Source: Solirubrobacterales bacterium 70-9 (lineage in GTDB: Bacteria; Pseudomonadota; Alphaproteobacteria; Acetobacterales; Acetobacteraceae). Taken from it: DNA of 38,659 nucleotides. The first letter of the stretch is position 1; each line of letters starts with the position of its first letter. A model generated the notes under the pieces. It was given only the letters and a program-made list of their open reading frames with translations. It had not been told where the DNA came from and ran no database searches. Shown here piece by piece: positions 32,022 through 38,659 of this stretch. Both the position numbers and the translations under genes were made by a program. The DNA lies in the NCBI GenBank assembly GCA_903970625.1, contig CAJCJG010000053.1:1-38659 (forward strand). Direction: 5' to 3'.

Positions 32022-33329
32022 CTACGCCGGCTGGTCCAGGCGCGAGGTCGCTTTGGAGTCGGGCAGCGCGATGTAGAACACCAACGAAATCAGGATCAAC
32101 GCGGACGCGTAGATGAAGTAGAAATCCTCGCGGCCACTGCTCTTGAAGGACAACGCCACGTAATCGGTCGTGCTGCCGAAAATTACCACCGTCAGCGCAT
32201 GTGCCACGGCAATGCCGCTCGCGCGCACCGAGGTCGGGAACATTTCTGCCTGCACGATGGCCGAGACCGCGGAATAGAAGGTGACGACCGCCCAGGCGAG
32301 GCAGACCAGCAGGCACGCGACAAACGGCTCGGGCGTGGCTTTCAGCGTCGTCAGCAGCGGATAGGTGCCAAGCCCGCCGACGATGCCGAAGCCGAGCAGC
32401 AGCGGCTTGCGGCCGATCCGATCCGACAGCGCGCCGTACAGCGGATGGATCACGATGGCGAACAGCAGCGAGCCGGCGGCGACGGCGGTGGTCTGGTCGT
32501 CGGTCAGCCCGACCGACAGTTTGAGGAATTTCTGCATGTAGGACGTGTAGGTGTAGAACGCCGACGCTCCGCCGACGGTGAGGCCGACGATGAGCAGAAC
32601 CGCCCTCCACTCGGCCACGAGCCGCCCAAGCGATCCCATTCCCCGCGTGGTTCGTTTGGCGGCGGTGAACAAGTCCGGCTCCGCCATGTCCCGCCGCATG
32701 TAGAGCGTGACGACGGACAACAGCGCGCCGATGACGAACGGGATGCGCCAGCCCCAGTCCTTCAGTTGATCGGTCGTCAGGAACAGTTTCTGCAAAACCA
32801 GCAACACCAGCATGGCGCAAAGCTGCCCCCCGATGGTGACGGCATTGACGATGCCGGAATAGAAGCCGCGCCGGCCGGGTTCGGCGGTCTCGACAATGTA
32901 GGCAATGCTGGTGCCGTATTCGCCGCCCTGGCTCATGCCCTGCAAAATGCGCGCGAGCGTGAGAATGATCGGCGCGGCGGCGCCGATGGTCTGCACCGTC
33001 GGCGTCACCGCGATCAGTAACGAGCCAAAGCACATCAGCAGGATGGAGAGCATCAAGGTGGTGCGGCGGCCGAAGCGGTCGGCAAGCGAGCCGAACAGCA
33101 GGGCGCCGAGCGGACGGGCGACGAACCCGACGGCAAACACCAGCGCCGCGAAAAGCTGCTGCCGTTCCTGGCTTTTTTCCGGAGAGAAGGAGCCCGCGAA
33201 ATAGAGTGCGAACGCGGAATAGGCGTAGACGTCGTACCACTCGATGAGGTTGCCGAGCGAGGCGACGAAGATGCCCTTCACGCGGGCATGCGTGCCGGCC
33301 TCTACGACGGTCGCTGGCGTGGCGCCCAC
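32022..33329 (-). CDS. MFS transporter, metabolite:H+ symporter (MHS/ProP-like)
   Basis: A 435-residue inner-membrane carrier with about 12 transmembrane helices, of the metabolite:H+ symporter subgroup. It has the MHS opening (IFVASLGNLIEWYDVYAYSAFALYFAGSF), the loop 2-3 motif GSLADRFGRR, the RILQGMSQGGEYG segment and the second-half motif GALSDRIGRKP. The subgroup brings in compounds such as 2-oxoglutarate, citrate, proline/betaine or shikimate with protons. The GTG at 33329 is chosen because GGAGGG lies seven bases upstream; an in-frame extension upstream has no support. The next gene upstream is arylamine N-acetyltransferase on the same strand, 83 bases away. The substrate is not assignable. 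Confidence 0.92.
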   Translation of the reverse strand: MGATPATVVEAGTHARVKGIFVASLGNLIEWYDVYAYSAFALYFAGSFSPEKSQERQQLFAALVFAVGFVARPLGALLFGSLADRFGRRTTLMLSILLMCFGSLLIAVTPTVQTIGAAAPIILTLARILQGMSQGGEYGTSIAYIVETAEPGRRGFYSGIVNAVTIGGQLCAMLVLLVLQKLFLTTDQLKDWGWRIPFVIGALLSVVTLYMRRDMAEPDLFTAAKRTTRGMGSLGRLVAEWRAVLLIVGLTVGGASAFYTYTSYMQKFLKLSVGLTDDQTTAVAAGSLLFAIVIHPLYGALSDRIGRKPLLLGFGIVGGLGTYPLLTTLKATPEPFVACLLVCLAWAVVTFYSAVSAIVQAEMFPTSVRASGIAVAHALTVVIFGSTTDYVALSFKSSGREDFYFIYASALILISLVFYIALPDSKATSRLDQPA

Positions 33330-33412
33330 GGCGCACCCTCCGTTGTGGACGAAGCATAGCGAAGCGCGTGACAGGAACAAGCAACGTCCGGCGCCGGCAC
33401 GGACGCCGGGGG

Positions 33413-34219
33413 TCAGCCCCAGCCCGGGATCGCCGGCACCCGGATGGTTTCGAGTTCCGGGAGGTCGAAGCCAAAATGTTCGGCTATCAGGGTGCGTAGG
33501 GCGAGGCGGTCGGGCACGTCGCCTTTGGTCGCGGTGCCATCGCGCAAATGGGTGAAGTCGCGATTCATGAGGTTCATCCGCCCGTCCGGCGTGACGGCGC
33601 TGGCGATGATCCAGTTGGTGAACAGGGACGCAGGGTGGGTGGCGATGTAGTGGTTCGTGACTTCGAAATCGATCGGGTTTTCCACATCCATGGCCGACAC
33701 CCACGCGGCCATCTGCGCCCCGTCGCGCGGCGCGTGCAGCACCCAGTCGGTACCGTCGCGCGCCATGCGATGCGTGGCATGCGCGGGCTGGATGCCGGCC
33801 TCGTCGAGCGGGACCGGCAGGCGGGAGCCGAACGGGCCGAAGCCGGGATCGACGACGTAGCGGGCGCCCTCGACGGCAACGCTGAGGAACATGTGGTCGC
33901 GAGCAACTTCGGTGCGGGGGCGGAACACGATCACGCGGGCGGCGTGGCGGACCGGCGTGAAGCCGACCGCCTCCAAAACGGCGGCGAACAGGCTGGCGTG
34001 TTCGAAGCAATAGCCGCCGCGCTTTGCGTGGACGAGTTTGGCTTGCAGACCTTCGAGGTCCAACCGCACCGGCCGGCCGAGCAGAACGTCGAAATTCTCG
34101 AACGGGATGCGGGCCACATGCGCGTCCAGCAATCCGGCCAGCGTCGCGTAGGTGGGGGCGGTGGGGCCGCGCCACCGGATACGGTCGAAATACGCGCCAA
34201 GGTCGAGGGGATTTTCCAT
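33413..34219 (-). CDS. nat: Arylamine N-acetyltransferase
   Basis: A 268-residue enzyme of the arylamine N-acetyltransferase family, which uses acetyl-CoA and a cysteine protease-like triad to acetylate arylamines, hydrazines or related starter amines. The triad is visible: C71 in RGGYCFEHA, H109 in ARDHMFLSV and D124 in VVDPGFGPF. The N-terminal RIPFENFDVLLGRPVRLDL segment is typical. The ATG at 34219 has GAGGAT upstream; a longer form would add 24 residues unlike the family. It lies 72 bases downstream of the SDR gene on the same strand. Confidence 0.94.
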   Translation of the reverse strand: MENPLDLGAYFDRIRWRGPTAPTYATLAGLLDAHVARIPFENFDVLLGRPVRLDLEGLQAKLVHAKRGGYCFEHASLFAAVLEAVGFTPVRHAARVIVFRPRTEVARDHMFLSVAVEGARYVVDPGFGPFGSRLPVPLDEAGIQPAHATHRMARDGTDWVLHAPRDGAQMAAWVSAMDVENPIDFEVTNHYIATHPASLFTNWIIASAVTPDGRMNLMNRDFTHLRDGTATKGDVPDRLALRTLIAEHFGFDLPELETIRVPAIPGWG

Positions 34220-34291
34220 ACGATCCTCGTGGCTGCCGGGTGCCAAAGATGTTGCGATTTTCGGTATTTCCGGGGTTGGCGTCCAGCGCAA

Positions 34292-35113
34292 TCACCCCGC
34301 CGACGCCGCCACCCGCCGCATCAAGCCGTCGAACATTCGGTCCGACAAAATGCGGCGCAGGAACAGGATGGTGTGGGCGCTGCCGCCGGTGGCGTAGCGG
34401 GTGCGGGGGTGCCGCGCGCGGACGGACTTGGCGATGGTGCGGGCCACGACTTCCGGCGGCGAGGACAGGCGGGAGGCGTTGGCGCCGGCATGCAGTTTGG
34501 CAAGCTGGTGGGCGGCCGGGCCGTAGGCGGTGGCGCCGGACATATGGAGGAGGCTGTCGCTGGCGATGCCGCTCCATTCGGTGCGGATGGCACCCGGCTC
34601 AATGACGATCACGTCGATGCCGAAAGGGGCGACCTCCATCCGCAGGCAGTCGCTCAAACCTTCGACGGCGAATTTGGTGGCGTGATACCAGGCGCCGAAC
34701 GGCTCCCACATTTTGCCGCCGACCGAGGTGACGTTGACGATCTTGCCCGATTTTTGCGCGCGCATCATGGGTAGGGCGAGTTGGCAGAGGCGGGCGAGGC
34801 CGAACAGATTCCCCTCGCACTGGCGGCGGGCTTCGGCCATCGGCACGTCCTCCAGCGCGCCGTAGGAGCCGTAGCCGGCGTTGTTGACCAGCACGTCGAG
34901 CCGGCCGTGCGCCTGGATCGTGGCCATGGCGGCGACGATGGAGGCATCGTCGGTCAGGTCCAGCGACAGCAGTTTCGCACCGGCGGCGGCGAGCGGGGCC
35001 ATGCGGTCGAGGCGGCGGGCGGCGGCATAGACGGTAAAACCATCGGCGAGCAGGGCGCGAACGGTGGCTTCGCCGATGCCGGACGAGGCGCCGGTGACGA
35101 GGGCGGTTGCCAT
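34292..35113 (-). CDS. SDR family oxidoreductase
   Basis: A 273-residue classical short-chain dehydrogenase. The cofactor motif TGASSGIG (residues 7-14), NNAG (77-80), and the catalytic S130, Y143 and K147 (WYHATK) are all present. The long C-terminal part after residue 185 is of the type found in larger SDRs that act on steroid, fatty or aromatic alcohols; the substrate is unknown. The ATG at 35113 has GGAGG about seven bases upstream. It is divergent from a MerR gene, and its promoter at 35142-35172 is of the MerR-controlled type, so it is the likely target of that regulator. Confidence 0.94.
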   Translation of the reverse strand: MATALVTGASSGIGEATVRALLADGFTVYAAARRLDRMAPLAAAGAKLLSLDLTDDASIVAAMATIQAHGRLDVLVNNAGYGSYGALEDVPMAEARRQCEGNLFGLARLCQLALPMMRAQKSGKIVNVTSVGGKMWEPFGAWYHATKFAVEGLSDCLRMEVAPFGIDVIVIEPGAIRTEWSGIASDSLLHMSGATAYGPAAHQLAKLHAGANASRLSSPPEVVARTIAKSVRARHPRTRYATGGSAHTILFLRRILSDRMFDGLMRRVAASAG

Positions 35114-35141
35114 TTTCAGCCTCCACATTTGGGTGGCTGGG

Positions 35142-35172
35142 TCTATAACCGTGGAGTGTGGTCCATGGTCAA
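35142..35172 (-). promoter_or_regulatory. MerR-type promoter with 19-bp spacer and dyad operator
   Basis: On the minus strand TTGACC (35172-35167) and TATAGA (35147-35142) are separated by exactly 19 bases, the elongated spacing that MerR-family activators require. The spacer and its right edge hold an inverted repeat (ACCGTGGA at 35148-35155 and TCCATGGT at 35162-35169 on the plus strand, one mismatch). The predicted transcript start is about 20 bases upstream of the SDR ATG. The divergent MerR gene begins 11 bases away on the other side. Confidence 0.8.
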
Positions 35173-35182
35173 GGGATTGTTC

Positions 35183-35626
35183 ATGCTGATTTCGGAATTC
35201 GCGCAGCAGACGGGGCTGAGCACCGACACGGTGCGGTTCTATGTGCGCAAGGGGTTGTTGAGCCCGGAAACGGGGAACAAGGGCGGCTACAACCCCTACC
35301 AGATTTTTTCCCCGGCGCTGGTGGAGACGGCGCGGGTGATAAAGCTGGCGCAATCGCTGGGCTTTACGCTGAAGGAGATTGCAGCGTTCGGGGAAGAGTA
35401 TCGCGCAGGCGCGCTGACGGCGACGCGGGGGGCCGATATTTTGCGCGGGCAGTTGGGGAAGCTGGAGGAAAAGGCCGCGCTGCTGGCCGGGATGATCGGC
35501 TACGTGCGGGCGAAGATCGCGTGGCTGGAGGGAGGCGGCCAAGGGGCGGAGCCGACGTTCGGGGTGTTTGCGTGTGGGGTGACGGCGGGGGTGGTTGACG
35601 ATGCGGGCAAGGTGAGGCGGGCTTGA
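35183..35626 (+). CDS. MerR family transcriptional regulator
   Basis: A 147-residue MerR-type regulator. The N-terminal winged helix-turn-helix is clear: MLISEFAQQTGLSTDTVRFYVRKGLLSPETGNKGGYNPY, followed by the helix with LAQSLGFTLKEIAAF and a coiled-coil segment (about 75-115, ending IAWLEG) for dimerisation. The C-terminus, with one cysteine (FACGVTAGV), is short, so a small or metal-like signal cannot be excluded. The ATG at 35183 has AAGGGA six bases upstream; an ATG 18 bases earlier lies inside the operator and is less likely. It should bind the dyad at 35148-35169 and so control the SDR gene and itself. Confidence 0.92.
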   Translation: MLISEFAQQTGLSTDTVRFYVRKGLLSPETGNKGGYNPYQIFSPALVETARVIKLAQSLGFTLKEIAAFGEEYRAGALTATRGADILRGQLGKLEEKAALLAGMIGYVRAKIAWLEGGGQGAEPTFGVFACGVTAGVVDDAGKVRRA

Positions 35627-35656
35627 CCATGGCTTGGCCGCGTTTCGCCAACAACG

Positions 35657-36598
35657 CTACCCCACCAACTCCGGCTGGCGGAACTCCGACAATTGGTAGG
35701 CACGTTCGTGGCCGAAGCCGATGCCGTGGCGGAAGTCGGCGATTTTTCTTCCCTCGACTTCGCGGTAGCTCCAGGGGGCGACCTCGGGAAAAGCACGGCT
35801 GGGGGCGAAGAAGGCGTCCTGGTGATAGACGGGGACGCCGGCGGGCGTGGTGTGCATGACGAGGCTGAAGCGGGTGCGGGACGTGTCGCGGATCGGCGTG
35901 CCGCCGTGCGGGAGTTGCGGGTGCCAGATCAGGCTGTCGCCGGCCTGGACGTAAAGCTTTTTCACCGGCAGGCGGCGGGCGCGGCCGGCTTCGATGACGG
36001 TGTTTTGGTACTCCATCCAGGTGTCGCCGTCCGTGTCCGGGATTTTGTCCAGCGCACCGAAGCGGCGGATGGCGATGGCCTCGCGGTCGAGTTCCGGCAT
36101 CAGGTGGCCGCCTTGCATGACTTCGAGGCAGCCGTTGTCGTCGCCGGCCGGCTCCAGATAGATCGTGCTGCCGAAGTATAGATATTCGGGGCGGGTGGCG
36201 AAGACGGGCGAGTCGCGATGCAGCGGCTGTTGCGAGCCGACCTCGTAGAAGAGCGACGTGTAGAGGGAGGTGGGGGCGCCGAACAGCACGTCCTGCACGG
36301 CGAGCCAGACCGGGTTGCGGGTGAAGAGGGGTAAAAGTTCGGGCATCGCGGCGTGCAGGTTGACGATGCGCGGGTAGTGGCCGAGTTCGTTGCGGTTGGC
36401 TGCGAAAATCGCGTCGTTGGCGCGCTCGAACCGGCGGAAGGCGGCGATGGTTTTGGCGCAGGTTTCGGGCGGAATCGCGCCACGGACCACGGTGTAGCCC
36501 TTGGCCACGACCTCCAGCGCGTGGGTTTTCACCAGCGGGTCGATGTCCATGCCGGCGATGTTCGTCACCGCGTCCGGCTGGAGGAAGAGTCCGAGCAT
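35657..36598 (-). CDS. Phytanoyl-CoA dioxygenase (PhyH) family protein
   Basis: A 313-residue Fe(II)/2-oxoglutarate oxygenase of the PhyH type. The iron ligands are readable as H127-x-D129 (HRDSP) and H231 (LPHGG), with R241/R243 in the place of the 2-oxoglutarate salt bridge. Members hydroxylate a wide range of small molecules, so the substrate is unknown. The ATG at 36598 has GGGAGG upstream; an ATG at residue 17 is an alternative. It is a single gene, convergent with the merR gene and 80 bases downstream of the HTH gene. Confidence 0.92.
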   Translation of the reverse strand: MLGLFLQPDAVTNIAGMDIDPLVKTHALEVVAKGYTVVRGAIPPETCAKTIAAFRRFERANDAIFAANRNELGHYPRIVNLHAAMPELLPLFTRNPVWLAVQDVLFGAPTSLYTSLFYEVGSQQPLHRDSPVFATRPEYLYFGSTIYLEPAGDDNGCLEVMQGGHLMPELDREAIAIRRFGALDKIPDTDGDTWMEYQNTVIEAGRARRLPVKKLYVQAGDSLIWHPQLPHGGTPIRDTSRTRFSLVMHTTPAGVPVYHQDAFFAPSRAFPEVAPWSYREVEGRKIADFRHGIGFGHERAYQLSEFRQPELVG

Positions 36599-36678
36599 TT
36601 TCTGCCTCCCGCTGTACGGCGTGTGGCCGGCGGCGAAGATGATAGGCGGTTTACTCGGTTCCAGGGGTTAACGGTTGG

Positions 36679-37194
36679 TCAGGCCAGCGGTTCGAAGGCG
36701 ATCTCCCGCACCAGGGCGGGGCCGCGGTCGAACAAGGCGATCAGGCTGAGGAAGGCGGAGTCCGTGCGGTTGCGCCCCTGTTCCCAGTTTTGCACAGTAT
36801 CAATGTCGACGCCGAGGGCATCTGCGATTTCCGGCTGAGATATCTCGTAGCAGGCGCGGACGGCCGCCATGAAGGTGCCGGGTTCCGGGAAGGTACGGCC
36901 GCGATAGAGCTGCACGTCCAGCGGCTTCAGGTCGCGGGCGAGGTCTTCCAGGCCGCCATCGACGGGGATTTCACAAAGGGTCCAATCCTTCTCGGCCAGT
37001 TCGCTGATCGCAGTATGCGCGGCCTTGAGGCCGAGGCCGGAGCAACGCAGCCTGTGGGCGACGTGGATTCGCCACTCGAAGCCACCGATCCGGTGCAGCC
37101 ACACAGTTTCCCACTCGTTGGAAAACTTGCGGCGTCTGGTGGCCGCTCGTAGTCGTTCAAGATGCTCGAAGGGTACGGTAAGCTCGGGGGTCAC
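36679..37194 (-). CDS. Antitoxin-type HTH protein with unknown N-terminal domain
   Basis: A 171-residue protein. Residues about 107-143 form an XRE-like helix-turn-helix (FMAAVRACYEISQPEIADALGVDIDTVQNWEQGRN), very like those of MqsA/HigA-2-type antitoxins, which end with the same NWEQGR phrase. The first about 100 residues do not match a fold I know; they are rich in Trp, Arg and Leu (EWETVWLHRIGGFEWRIHV). The GTG start overlaps the stop codon of the upstream membrane protein gene (TAGTG) and has GGAGG six bases before it, so the two are translationally coupled. It may be the regulator or antitoxin of the four-gene islet at 36679-38589. Confidence 0.75.
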   Translation of the reverse strand: MTPELTVPFEHLERLRAATRRRKFSNEWETVWLHRIGGFEWRIHVAHRLRCSGLGLKAAHTAISELAEKDWTLCEIPVDGGLEDLARDLKPLDVQLYRGRTFPEPGTFMAAVRACYEISQPEIADALGVDIDTVQNWEQGRNRTDSAFLSLIALFDRGPALVREIAFEPLA

Positions 37195-37436
37195 TAAGAA
37201 CCTCCACCGGGCCAGCTAGCAACGAGTTGCAACGCAAAACCAACAAATATCAAGCTCAGCCCTATTCTTGACCTAAAAGAGTATCGCCGCCGCTCTACTT
37301 CGATCTCCCGATTCTGTTCGGGAACCGTTTTTCCATTTTTCAGAACATTTCCGTCCTCAAGCCCTATCGCCGCGCCGGCAATTATGTCTTTTACATACCT
37401 CTCGCAACCTATTGATTTTGAGTCGGTTTTACACAT
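37194..37436 (-). CDS. Small protein with one membrane segment
   Basis: An 80-residue protein: a polar, charged first 55 residues, including GKTVPEQNREIEVERRRYSFRSR, and a single hydrophobic segment at the C-terminus (IGLSLIFVGFALQLVAS, about 58-74), so it should be a C-terminally anchored inner-membrane protein with its N-terminal part in the cytoplasm. The stop codon shares one base with the GTG of the HTH gene. The ATG at 37436 has only a weak ribosome site, and the base composition is AT-richer than elsewhere. I do not recognise the family. The tight coupling is the main argument that it is real. Confidence 0.55.
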   Translation of the reverse strand: MCKTDSKSIGCERYVKDIIAGAAIGLEDGNVLKNGKTVPEQNREIEVERRRYSFRSRIGLSLIFVGFALQLVASWPGGGS

Positions 37437-37513
37437 AATTTGGAGTTAACGTACCTAGCTGAGCTTGCTCGCCTTGATGGCACGTTACAAACGCGCTCGC
37501 ATGCCACGCCACC

Positions 37514-38308
37514 CTACTCCTTCGGAGGCTTCCCAGAACGCTCTGTTGCGGCTCGATCTCGATCAGCCTGCCGCCGAGCGCGCTTCGCCTCGCGACTTGC
37601 TTCGAGAGCCAACTGTGCCGGTGTTGGTGTCGGGGCGCCTCCTTCTGCTGCCAGAGCACGCGCTAAGTGCTGGGCTTTCCGATCTTCGTCTAGCCACGGG
37701 GGGAGGTGTAGGGATGGCGGATTATGCATCGGGGGTGGGAGTCGTTCTGTCGGCTTTAATGAGAAGTTCTGTTTTGACTTTTGCAGACGGAGCTCGCTTT
37801 CAGCAAAAATGTAGAAAAGCCAATCTTTTGCGTACAAAAAATGCGCCTCTTGTTTTTCAAGAATGACAACATCAACATGTTTCCAAAAAAATGGGAAGCC
37901 ATCGGTCGCTTCTGCCGCTTCCTGAAGGTCGACAAAAAAGACACCCTCGTTTCTAGGACTTTGATCATCCGCCCAATTGCAGTGGGCATATTGATTTCTA
38001 AGTTTCTGGCAATATCTAATAGCAGCAAAGGTCGCTTTATATTCGAGGGAGATCCCCATCTTCGTAAAACTCGGCTCGGCCAACGCTTCCGCAGCATCCA
38101 AACGGCTGCTTGTGCTTCTCAGTCTGTAAAATGCCTTCCGTACTGCTTCCCTTTGACCATTGACGTTCGCGACGCAGTCGATGGCCATCGTTTCGATTTC
38201 GCCAAAGGTAAGAAGCATTCGGCCGACGACTGCCGCCACTTCCGGATGACGATGCATGACGGGGTGAGCATGCTTTTGATGGGCCAAAGGAGGGCCTTGA
38301 CCGGACAT
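37514..38308 (-). CDS. HEPN-like hypothetical protein (R-x4-H)
   Basis: A 264-residue protein. The N-terminal half is helical, and at residues 104-109 has RNQYAH in YCQKLRNQYAHCNW. An R-x4-H on a helix, with the Asn after the Arg, is the hallmark of HEPN ribonucleases and toxins. GRMLLTFGEIETMAIDCV at about 29-46 would be the first helix of such a fold. Residues about 115-190 are mixed, and the end (residues about 225-264) is a very charged tail (EASREAKRARRQADRDRAATE). The ATG at 38308 has AAAGGA upstream; an ATG eight codons earlier is an alternative. The HEPN call is from motif only. Base composition differs from the core of the window. Confidence 0.65.
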   Translation of the reverse strand: MSGQGPPLAHQKHAHPVMHRHPEVAAVVGRMLLTFGEIETMAIDCVANVNGQREAVRKAFYRLRSTSSRLDAAEALAEPSFTKMGISLEYKATFAAIRYCQKLRNQYAHCNWADDQSPRNEGVFFVDLQEAAEATDGFPFFWKHVDVVILEKQEAHFLYAKDWLFYIFAESELRLQKSKQNFSLKPTERLPPPMHNPPSLHLPPWLDEDRKAQHLARALAAEGGAPTPTPAQLALEASREAKRARRQADRDRAATERSGKPPKE

Positions 38309-38388
38309 GTCTGAGCATTCCTTTTCGTGCAATAGTATGACCTACGAAGCGAAGCGCAGGTGGTTGCGATCCCTATCCGACGCGGAAT

Positions 38389-38589
38389 TCAGGGACGTTC
38401 TTGCTGACCCATCTTCTTTTTTAGGTTCTCGATTTCCTTTGCAACCTCAGACGCCTTCTGATCTGCACGATGAAACGCTTCAGAATGAAGGAAACTGATG
38501 TCGCTGACGACTTTAAATAGGCGTTTTATGTCATTTCGGAGATCCTGGATTTTCTCCGCATCCGTCATCTGCTCCCATGTTTTAGGCAT
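38389..38589 (-). CDS. Small coiled-coil protein
   Basis: A 66-residue protein starting MPKTWEQMTDAEKIQDLRND, a start seen in many small alphaproteobacterial proteins of unknown function, often near accessory genes. The rest is helical with heptad-like spacing (KASEVAKEIENLKKKM). The ATG at 38589 has GGGAG and AAGGG upstream. It is the first gene of the AT-richer islet seen from the right, codirectional with the HEPN-like gene, 80 bases apart. The plus-strand frame across it has no ribosome site. The last 70 bases of the window hold nothing recognisable. Confidence 0.65.
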   Translation of the reverse strand: MPKTWEQMTDAEKIQDLRNDIKRLFKVVSDISFLHSEAFHRADQKASEVAKEIENLKKKMGQQERP

Positions 38590-38659
38590 AGCCCTTCGCT
38601 CCCTGGATGGTGTGGCAACTGCCAGGATAGCGAAACGAGAGGCGGGAGTCTCACGATTC

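Noticed and set aside
33330-34577. Extension of the MFS transporter frame upstream by over 400 codons
   Set aside because: This part overlaps the arylamine N-acetyltransferase gene in another frame, is Arg/Pro-rich, and the GTG at 33329 has its own GGAGGG.
38307-38498. A 63-codon plus-strand frame in the right-hand islet
   Set aside because: It overlaps the small coiled-coil gene, which has a ribosome site and a familiar N-terminus; the plus frame has neither.
1-38659. tRNA, rRNA, CRISPR, transposase or phage genes
   Set aside because: I read both strands for cloverleaf ends, spaced direct repeats and integrase/transposase motifs and found none that hold up.

Overview
The window looks like chromosomal DNA of a high-GC alphaproteobacterium, possibly of the Acetobacteraceae/Rhodospirillales type. 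This is an inference from the strong G/C bias at third codon positions, a DUF1491 gene, sugar oxidation genes of apiose-pathway type, and the style of the intergenic palindromes. No rRNA, tRNA, transposase or CRISPR array was found. About 43 protein genes are called, with very short gaps; no gene-free stretch exceeds 300 bases.

Layout. 1-3220: a partial small gene, then a five-gene minus-strand operon (XRE-cupin regulator, GNAT acetyltransferase, two small exporters, an isocitrate lyase/PEP mutase-like enzyme) with a palindrome over the regulator's start codon. 3423-10791, all minus strand: an LLM flavin monooxygenase, a triple-BON protein, two tandem stress-type membrane proteins, a PPOX-like flavoprotein, a MntA-HepT toxin-antitoxin pair, and an alpha-E / circularly permuted ATP-grasp pair. 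11091-15852: a secreted protein, an orphan HigA-like regulator behind a perfect 17-bp inverted repeat, two tandem OmpA-type outer membrane proteins, DUF1491, a small charged protein and a cytochrome b561. 15894-19336, plus strand: DUF429, then a polar amino acid ABC transporter (binding protein and two permeases, no ATPase), with a palindromic repeat between binding protein and permeases.

19447-31419: a giant two-domain glycosyltransferase; a tight plus-strand operon of 2-hydroxyacid dehydrogenase, apiose dehydrogenase-like (Gfo/Idh/MocA), apionate lactonase-like and aldo/keto reductase genes, read here as an oxidative branched-sugar or sugar-lactone pathway; a Tat-exported metallophosphoesterase; a PAP2-family membrane protein; and a GDP-mannose pyrophosphorylase. 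31486-36598: a second copy of the small gene found at the left edge, its 3' part made of a palindromic repeat; an MHS-type MFS transporter; arylamine N-acetyltransferase; an SDR gene divergent from a MerR regulator with a textbook 19-bp-spacer promoter; and a phytanoyl-CoA dioxygenase-like protein.

36679-38589: an AT-richer islet of four codirectional genes (small coiled-coil protein, HEPN-like protein with R-x4-H, one-TM protein, and an antitoxin-type HTH protein translationally coupled to it). It has the look of an accessory, possibly undescribed toxin-antitoxin or defence module and is the most speculative but most interesting part, together with the sugar operon.
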